Below are positions 35,809 to 45,500 of a stretch of DNA of 64,000 nucleotides, one piece after another; the stretch's first letter is position 1, and every line of letters begins with the position of its first letter. The notes beneath the pieces are model-generated. The model did not search any database, was not told the DNA's origin, and was given only the letters and a program-made list of their open reading frames with translations. The position numbers and the translations under genes are program-made. Where the stretch lies: the NCBI RefSeq assembly GCF_020085105.1, contig NC_058044.1, positions 22,805,206 through 22,869,205 on the forward strand, given 5' to 3'. Origin of the DNA: Siniperca chuatsi. Taxonomy: Eukaryota; Chordata; Actinopteri; Centrarchiformes; Sinipercidae.

Positions 35809-38288
35809 ATGGAAACCAAGGTGACATCAGAGTCCAAATCCAATGGTGTGACGAATGGAGGGGCAAGGATTGCTGTGGATGATGATGATGATGATGATGA
35901 AGTTCTTAGGTATGGAGGACAACCTCCATGATCAGTGGTTTGTTCTGGCACTGGCACTTGTAGGAATGATTTAAACAACAGCCAAATGGCATAAGTGTTC
36001 ATGTCTGTACCCCCTCCCTTTCTGTTCCACCAAGCCCAACCGACCTGTCTGAGGTGTTAGCCGAGGGGACCAAGGAGTCCCACGACAGAGCAGAGAACTG
36101 CCAGTTTGTTAGAGATTTCCTCAGAGGCCGCATCGAAAAGGAGCTGTTCAAGGTTCTCTTCCAAAGCGTTGTCTTACATTGTTGTTGCACATAATAAGTC
36201 CAACTGCTAATGATAGCAGAGTAACAAACTAACAGCAGGCACCAGTAACTATATCTAAAAAGTAGTAAAAATAACAAAAACAAATCAAATGCACTTCACC
36301 TAGCGTTGATGGGTCCTCTGCCACAAACATGACACAACAGTAGTTTTAAGGTGTTAACCACTTACGCAACGCACAGTATAATCTTTTGGGAAGATCGAAT
36401 AGTTAAAGTGATAGGTAATTTAACATATGGGTTTGGCACTGTCCTATGGTTTACAATTTAGTATGTAAATTGTCCAATTATTTATCACCATTTTGCTCCT
36501 GGACCTAACCTCTCTCTCCACCTCTGCCCTTTTGGTTCCCTATCAGTAATTTTATTGCCATGACATTTGATCAGAAACTATATTGCCAAAGAAATTCGGA
36601 AAATGTCCCCAATAATTTAAATATTAAAGCCGCAATTCACCAATCACCAATGTTATATCAGACACTGCAGTTACCATTTTATCTATGTGTCTGTCCCACT
36701 TTGTCTCTCTCTCTCTGCTTCTGGTGCCAGAGGGGTACAGCAGCTCTATACTTCGTCTACTCGGCCATGGAGGAGGAGATTGAGAAGAACCGAGACCATC
36801 CTCACATTGCCCCAATCTATTTCCCCGCAGAGCTGCACCGGCGTGAGGCCCTGGCCCGGGACCTCGAGTATTTCTATGGAGAGGACTGGGAGAAACAGGT
36901 CAGCAGAAAGCACACAGGGGCTGCATGTCAGTCTCATTCTGTCAGCCCACTGACTTTCATAGCATGTTCTCTCTCACAGATCAGCCTCTCTGCAGGCACC
37001 AAGCCTTATGTTGACCGCATCCACAAGGTGGGAGAGGAGGACCCGGTGCTGCTGGTGGCCCACTCCTACACCCGCTACATGGGTGACCTCTCAGGCGGAC
37101 AGATACTAAAGAAAGTGGCCCAGAGGGCACTGAAGCTCCCCTCGACAGGCGAGGGTCTCAACTTCTACCAGTTTGAGGGCATCCATAGTCACAAGGGCTT
37201 CAAGCAGCTTTACCGAAGCAGGATGAACGAGCTGGAACTGGACGCTGAGACCAAAGAGAGGATTGTGGACGAGTCCAACCGGGCCTTTGGCTTTAACATG
37301 ACGGTGAGGGAGCAGGGAGGATGGGTTGGTAGAGTCCTAACAACAGACGTTCACAAAAATCATCATGATAGAGAAACACAATGCAGAAAAAGTTTGACAA
37401 GAAGACACAATGTTTGGGGGGAAAGATAAAGATTTGACAAAAATATACTTTTATTCTGAAAACAGGTATTCACAGAGCTTGAAGAGATTGGGAAGACCAT
37501 CAAAGAAGAAGTCCAAGATGCAGGTTTTGGACACAGTCATGCAGAGATCATGGAGGGAGGTGATGTCAACAAGTGCACCTACTATGCAGCAAAAATGGGT
37601 AAGACATCATTTGAAGGGTTTAGGTCTGAAAGAAGCACCCATTCCTAAAAAAATTATCTATACTAAAAAAATAGGAAAATAACCTTGTTTATTATTATAT
37701 AGTAAATAGGCAACAGTTACCAGTACAAATATCACATTATAGACTGCATCCACTACAGTATATTTATGAAATAAGTGAATTAGCTTCAGGATACTTGTGT
37801 TCCAGTATATTTAATGCTTTGCAATAGAAGTACAATGTATGAACATCAAGGGTTTCATTCTGAAATTAGTCATTAAAATGTCATTTTCATTCAGAGAAAG
37901 TAGAGTAACTTCAAACCTTGGGTGTCAATATGACAACCGTTTTACTGACTCACCCCTCTGCATTTTAGAGATAGTTAAGTGATGGAATCCAGGTAACAGG
38001 CAGCTTGAATTACACACCTGTAGTAGAGCATGTGCAGTAGTGAAGTGTACCATACTGTAGCTACACTGAAAAGGTTGAAATCCATGAATTCATGATGACA
38101 GTCTTCCTGCTTTGTCTGACCTCTCCATCCCTCACCTCCTCCATCTCCTCCTCTCTACAGCTGCCAGTGGAAATCCCACCTCTGCATGCCAATTAGCCAT
38201 GATGCTTCTCAGACATCCACCCTGTCAGGTGGCTCTGGCCGCCTGGGTGGCCATCTTTGCTGGTTTCACTGCCTGGTACCTTCTGTGA
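35809..38288 (+). CDS. hmox2: heme oxygenase 2
   Basis: Heme oxygenase 2, the constitutive ER-anchored enzyme that opens heme to biliverdin, CO and iron using NADPH-cytochrome P450 reductase. Six coding exons: 35,809-35,909, 36,035-36,152, 36,731-36,898, 36,980-37,303, 37,466-37,598 and 38,161-38,288, giving 323 residues (human about 316). The ATG follows an in-frame upstream stop in its exon and gives the expected short acidic N-terminus with seven Asp (24-30). The proximal heme ligand is His50 in [11 protein letters not shown]; the distal-helix motif [12 protein letters not shown] is at 159-170. K-L-P-S-T-G-E-G marks HO-2 rather than HO-1. The C-terminal membrane anchor is about 308-323. 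Oddities: the two Cys-Pro heme regulatory motifs of mammalian HO-2 read Cys274-Thr and Cys291-Gln; the exon 3 donor is weak (AAG|GTTCTC); the 81-nt intron 36,899-36,979 is in frame without a stop. Whether it is the a or b fish paralogue is not decided. Confidence 0.95.
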
Positions 38289-38601
38289 GCTCAATCTGCC
38301 GATCACCTCTGAGCACAGAGCAGAGGACATTGTTGCATCCTGCCAAACATAATCCTCTTCACTTTGACTCGTCCTGCCTGAAATTAGCAAAGACTTTATG
38401 ATGCATTTGCTTTGTATGCTGTAGTCATTGGCAATATGCATACAAGGTTTAGAGACATGTTACCATGTAGAAATATTAAATGCATTCTTTTCTACAATGT
38501 GATTATATTATTAGTTGAATGTATTTAATATGAAAGATACACTGATGTACAAATTGCCATACTTTTTGTCATGCTTGGTGATTGAGGTGTCTCTGATTCT
38601 A

Positions 38602-38607
38602 AATAAA
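38602..38607 (+). terminator. hmox2: hmox2 polyadenylation signal
   Basis: AATAAA 314 bp after the hmox2 stop codon, in the expected range and strand. No better candidate lies between. Confidence 0.55.
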
Positions 38608-39551
38608 CAACAGTCAAGTTTAATGAGTAAAAATGGTTGAATCGCATCAAGAAATCTCTTTTGCATTTTGTGTCCTTACAAATAATTGAAAACACTCCTA
38701 AAAACACTGTCTGCTTTTTTGCCATCTGGTTAATATAAAACTATAAATAATCTTTTGTCAAAGTTACATTATGGTTGCATGGTAATTGCAAAATGATTCA
38801 TGGATAATTGACAAAAACTAAATTCCATACCGAGATGAATGGAAACCAATGTCTACTGGAGGAGAAGAAAAATACATTTAAAACTGTATGTATGCATAGT
38901 GAAAATGGCCAGCAAAGCTGTAAAGTGTACATGAACTGTAGTTTAGAGCTAAAATGGGTCCTTCAAGGTATTCTGCTGGTGGTGGTGATGTATCTGCACA
39001 CCGGTTGTGGTGGGTCAACTTTATGATGATGATGGTGAGCCAATAACCATTTCAGTATCATCATGTCAGCATGTGTGCCTTGTTAATACCAAATCGAGCT
39101 GTCACTATCACTGCACTGCTGCAGAGTTACGTCATATTAGCTATAGCAGGAACTAAGATAAGCATCACTCCGCATACACAAACACAAAAATCTTACACCT
39201 TTATGGCCCATATACTGAAAATGTGATGTGAGAATGGAGTGGACAGCTAAAACACCTTGTTTGGATATTTAGGGGCGTCATAAGATTATCTAGCAGCTCC
39301 TCCAAAAGGCTCAACAGTAGATTGGAATGACAGTGCTGCAGATCAGCTCTTAACTGGAGTAAGAGCTGTAAAGAGTGAGCTGACATGACAGAGAAGCCAC
39401 AGGGACCTGATTGAGGAGATAAAGGGTGATGTTAGCACATGTGATAAGCAGGGGAGAGCTGATGTGACAAACGTGAAGATGCAGAAGAACCAGAGACAGC
39501 CAACAAGTCGACAAAAGCCACAGACTGGTACAGAGAACAACCTCACTGGAT

Positions 39552-42500
39552 ATGAATCACATATTAACAGTGTTCATGTTGCTCTGGAGCTCAGGTAGGA
39601 CTGGGTTTGTAATGTCGGATATGTGAAATAGCGAGAAGCGGGTATTCAGTGGGGCATTTATGGAGGTTCAGCTTAGTTATCAACTGCTCCAAGTGAGAAA
39701 GTGTGTGTGCAACATTTTGGGGAACTGAGAAGATTGTGTCAGGTCGTTATTTCTTCCAAGTGCTGTGTCAGGGTTACAGTTTTTTCCATTTACTAACAAG
39801 CATTGTTCAATACTGAAACCACATTTTCAAAACTCTTCACACAGTCTGCATTACCAGCATGAATGTTGGCCAAACAGATAATCTCACCTACAAAACTCAT
39901 TCAGACCAACGTAACACTGGCAATACTTCTCATTCAGAAAACACACATTTCATTCACAACACACTGACCTAAAAACACTAACAACGGGGAACATTATATG
40001 ATTGATGAACTTTTCTTTTTTAAAGTTTCAGTGATTTTCCACATAAATACTGTAACACAATTTCACTTTATTAAAAGCATGTGTAACACGAATGAATCAG
40101 AAATTAATCAAAATTTCATTTTTTTTATATGAATATAGTACTTGAAAATTATAACCAAAAGGTGAAAAAAAGAGGGGACAAACTCCAGGGCTGCAATGAT
40201 AATAAAAAAAGAATAAATAAAATACATTCTACACATTACTGTAACAACATGTGTAGTTGTTCATTATAGTAAATTACAGTGATGGTTCTAGTCTGCTCTC
40301 TCTGTTCTCATCAACATCACATCTGATGTCGCCTCTGGCATCTCGGAAAGTTCCTCCTGGGATGTCTGATCCATCCCTGGCAGTCTTCAGGAGAAATGTC
40401 TTCATTGCCTCCAGTATTTTAGTATACTTTCAGTATTTTAAAATAATTACTGCATAAATGCTTGGAATTTGCCATCATTCTGTTTTGAATGTGTTTGTAA
40501 TCATTTTGAATGCAGTGTGTTAGCATTAGAACAATGTGCTGAAAATACACAGTGTTTTGCATGTTGTGGAGTATGAATGGGAAAAGAGTTGCTGAATTTT
40601 GAAAAGTGTGGTCACTGAATGCATTTTGTCTGAAAGCAATGAAAAATGGTTCACAGTTTGGTCTGTGTGAAGAGTTTTGAAAATGTGGTTTCAGTATTGA
40701 ACAATGCTTGTTAGCAACTGGAAAAAACTGTAAGACTTTTAAGCTTTAGGGTTAATGTTAGAATTAGGTTAGGGTTAGGGTTTGGGTGAGGCATTTAGTT
40801 GTGGTGGTTAAAGTTACGTGATGCATTATGGCAACCACGCCTGTGTGTGTAAAATCTTACAGGAAATAAAAAAAACACATACTTCCTTGAAGTAGCAACA
40901 TTGTTAGCCTTTAGTAAATAAGCATGTGTTCAGTCAGTTCATCAATATTATTTGCCAAATGTCTTCTTTCACGAAAATTGTACCTCAAAATGTATCTATA
41001 ATGATTAAAATGCTGAGCCAGTTTGTTAGATGATAAGTTTGTTTAGATGAGTATGACAACATAAATGTCACTACAATATATACTTAAATGCAATAAATAA
41101 AATTAACTAAAAATTAGCCTTTTTTTTTTAAAAGATAAGCTTATTCTGTAAATGTACCTTGAAAACTAAAAATTCTCCCATAATGCAAATACATGGTTCC
41201 CCTATGCAGGTTGCCTTTTTTTTTTTTTACTTTAGATACTTTCAACATTTTGAGAAACACACTTATTTGCTTTCTTGGCAAGAGTGTGAAAAGAAGATGA
41301 CATCTCATGTCTGTACATTTGGCATGGAGCTGGAGCCAGGAGGTGATTAGCTTAGCATAAAGACTGAAAGCAGCCTGACTCTCTCCATTTGACTAGCATC
41401 TCTAAAGCTCACTGATTAACAAGTTGTATCTAGCTTGAGGCTAGCGGCTCGAGGCTACATTAGCCGTTACTAGCACAACACACCTGGATCTCCAACCTAA
41501 CTGTTGGCGGTCAAGTTGCATTGTGGGTAATGTAGGCACAAACAACTTGTACTAATCTAAATTTGCCACTTAATGTGTCAGTTCGATCAAACTACATAGA
41601 CACATACACATGTAACCCTTTTGTTAACCCTCGGGGTTAATTTCAATGCTATGTTAAATAAGAACAACCTGGGTTCCCGGCAGTTGAATGGGGAATTTGG
41701 CCGGTGCTTCTTTTCTTTAAATTAAAAACAGTTGTGATTTAGCTTTTCTCCTGTACCAATAATCACACAATAAAATTAAAGTAAGAAAAACCCTTATTTA
41801 TAGTTTTCTTAGAAATTTGTAACTGTGTTAAATGAATTAACTATCTAAAAGAACAATGAAATGCCAGATAACAAATTTAGGAAAAAAGGAATAGCAATGA
41901 TTTATTTTGTTTTACACTAATAAAATGACTTTGTTTTGTTTCAAAGAAAGCACTAAATGACGAAACAAATAATTAAGTTGTATAGAGAATAGCAAATAAC
42001 ACAGAAAAGATTTTACCCAAAAATCCGCGAATTATTTGTTTTCCAGCAAATAAAAGATTTATACAACCTCTCAGAATTCATTTTTTCAGATACTTAGTTT
42101 CTTAAACCTGTATTCTTAAATTTTAACCTCAAATTAAAATATGAGATAAAATATCAAACCCTTGATTAAGTTAAACACTTCAAAAATAATACAATACCAA
42201 AATCACGTTCTTTCAAGATCTTTCACACACTTCCAAAAGAAAAGAAAAAACAGACATTATGTTTCTGTCACGTATGAAAATTTTGGTATGAGTCAGTAAC
42301 ACAGTCAAAAATTGTACGCGTACTTTAACGTTGGGGCCCAGTCCGTTGGTGCACATATAAAGCTGAAGGGTTCTGTGCGATCTCTCTCACAGTCAACGAG
42401 TCTCAGTAGATGAACTCACCCACGTCCATCCGATGATAATGACGAGGCAATGTTGGAATCACTCACGACACAAACTCACTTTCTCCAGTCCCGTTCAATC

Positions 42501-45500
42501 CACACGAAACAAAGTCCAGTCGAGCTGCATCCAGTGATGAAATGCTAGAGGTGTCTGGTCCCAAACGAATTTAGGACGAGTTCACAACGAACTTCTTCAC
42601 ATCAGTCACTGTGTGCAAATGTAAATGTCTCTATCTGATGAGAAATCAGCACACACGGAGTTCTCAAACAATCGCGAAGAGACTAACAGGAAAAATAAAT
42701 CACTTTGAGCAGTAAAGCAAAATAAAGTGAATAAAATGTTTCCTTTGCACTTTGGGCCTTACATTACAGATAATGTAACTGGTCTCCAAAATGACAACAT
42801 GTCTCACGCGATCGAGTCACATGCAGCTGCTTCTCTCCATGTGCGATGTTCTTGTTCTTGTTCTTCTTCTTCTTCTTCTTCTTCTTCTTCTTCTTCTTCT
42901 TCTTCTTCTTCTTCTTCTTCTTCTTCTTCTTCTTCTTCTTCTTCTTCTTCTTCTTCTTCTTCTTCTTCTTCTTCTTCTTCTTCTTCTTCTTCTTCTTCTT
43001 CTTCTTCTTCTTCTTCTTCTTCTTCCGCACGTAACTCACGTCATGATGCAACAACAATTCCAACATTCATTGGCCAGCAACAAAACACTTGTATTAAACA
43101 CACTTTCTCACTGGTCATGAACAAAAACAAAAAATACATAGTTGCATCATATTTTGAAAATAAAAACAAAATACATTTTAATTTGCTGTGTTATTTTTAC
43201 TACTAACTATATTCAATACAATACACATTTTAGGGGTCCCTACACATATGCAACAAAGTCAAAATATGCATCAGGAAAGATTTTGTTCCACACCAATATT
43301 GCTTTGTAAAACACACTCAGTATGATAGTGTCCACCCTATTTAAATGTAAGATCATTTATACAGGGTCTGAGTTTTTGTATTATTTTGCACTACTGAAAT
43401 GTGGCGCTCTGTTGAAATGTGGGTCCCACTGTATACTTGATGGTCCTAAACCCAGGCGAGTCTAACAACCAGGTGCAACCAGCCCTAAACCTCTATGGTG
43501 CTTACTATAGCAGCTTGTGAGTGTTTGTTTTGTCTAGAACTCTGATCTAATTATCATGCTGCTTTTCATACATGTTTATTCTTTGACTTTTGTTCTCCTC
43601 AGGACTCCAGGCTAAAGAAAATGATTCACCAGGTAAATGGAAGATAACAAAAAGGGAAACAGCAGTCATGTTTCACTTTCAGTGACTGGATCTTTTGTGT
43701 TGATTACTGTCTTGTCTCCGTTCAGAAACTGGTAACATCAGGTTGATGGGAGGAGCTACCCGCTGTGCTGGTGAACTGGAAATGAAACTCCACAATGACT
43801 GGAAACCAGTGGATGATGACATTTCGTTTGGCTGGAACCTGAGAACAGCAGCTATAGTGTGTAGACAGTTGGACTGTGGATCTGCTGTTTCAACAAAAAT
43901 AAAAAACAAGTACTTAGGACCTGTATGGAAAATAAATGCTTCCAGTGTCCAGTCTGGATCTGCACTGAGAGACTACATATCAATGACATCCCAGTCTTCC
44001 TCTTCCAGCTTGGAGATCACCTGCTCAGGTAACACCATCAGTAACACCAACCATGATGGTTATCTCTAAAAACCAAAATACAGTAAATAGACATCATATT
44101 ATTGTTAGCATAATAATTTCATAATGATAATAATAATTTCCAAATAATGTCAAAGGAAATTTCCTGGGAAGATCTTCTTCATTTCGTGCTAAATGTAAGG
44201 AAATTAGAGTTCTTACAAAGACTTTAAAAGCCTCTGCAATGTTGGTTTCCCACATGGTGATTCAACATAGCAGAGGTGCAGATGAAGTAGCGTGATTTTA
44301 TTGGATTTCTTTGATTAGCTTAGCGTGATATCTTAATATGGTATATTGGGGGGCTGTGCTGTTGGTTTCTTTGTTGCTGTTACCTTTTTCTGTCAAAGTT
44401 TGGTTTATTATCAGCGACACAGTTTTTAATAGCACTCACTTTCTTAAACTTTCGCTGTCTCCCTGTCCAGAGTCTGTCAGGCTGGTGAATGCACCTACTC
44501 TGTGTTCAGGCAGAGTGGAGGTCAAAGCTAACCAGTCATGGTCCTCAGTCTGTAAAGGTGATTCTGACTCTCAAAATGTAGAGGTGGTCTGTAGAGAGCT
44601 TGGCTGTGGAGCTCCTTTAAAACTCCAGTTGGCGCTCTATGAAAACATGAAGACTCTTGAGTGGACAAAAGAGTTCCAGTGCAAAGGCAATGAGTCCACT
44701 CTCCTGGACTGTGAGAGCTATGAGTCAGCTAGAAACACCTGCTCACCTATAAGACTCACCTGCTCAGGTAAAGGAGAAGCTAAAGCTTTGATATGCCCTG
44801 TTGTAATGAATTAATTTCTCTCAATAATTATTTTCTTTCGAAAACAATCTCACCACAAGGTCCATTTAGTAGCTGTTCTTGAGTTCACCTAGTTGTCATG
44901 GAACTGTAGATATTCAAATTTCCATTTAGAACTTTAGGTTCTGAGCACTGAGGTTCAATGTTTATCCTTGACTATGGAAACAGTAGTTGACAAAACAATC
45001 TCACCACAAGGTCCCTTTTGTAGCTATTCTGGAGCCTTCAATCACATCGGATGGACAAGAAGTCCCTGAAGTGCTCAGAAAATAAGACTAAGAGTTCGGC
45101 TGTACGTAGCCTTTGAGCTAAATCCTAACTTCACAACATGCTCACAAGGACAATGCTAATATGCTCATGTTTAGCAGGTATTATGTTTACGGTGTTCACA
45201 GTCACAGTTTAGCATGCTAACATCTGCTAATTAGCACTAAACACAAAGTAAAGCTGAGGCTGGTGGGAATGTCATTAGTTAGTCATAAACAAGTATTGGA
45301 CTAATTGAAATTTTGATCCGATGATGGTGCTACATGAAAAGGGATTAACCTGAGGGGGACATGAAGGTCTGTACTAAACATCAGGGGATCACCAAAGTCA
45401 TTAGGATTCATCTTCTGGGCACCATGGATATCTGTACTAAATTTCATGACAATCCATCCAGTAGTTGTCACTTCACTAAAAGCCTAAAATGTTAACCTCA

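Noticed and set aside
36560..37429. A single 289-codon frame as one exon of hmox2
   Set aside because: It fuses two real exons through an 81-nt in-frame intron and includes intronic sequence at both ends; homology to HO-2 stops at 36,731 and 37,303.
40760..40795. Telomere-like 'ttagggttaggg' motif
   Set aside because: Only about two units, set among other 'ggttagg' phrases that also occur in dispersed repeats here; not an interstitial telomere.
42727..43206. Long open frames (159 codons poly-Ser, 109 poly-Leu, 62 poly-Phe, 100 poly-Lys on the other strand)
   Set aside because: All are translations of the (TTC)55 microsatellite; three frames and both strands are open because the repeat has no stop codon.
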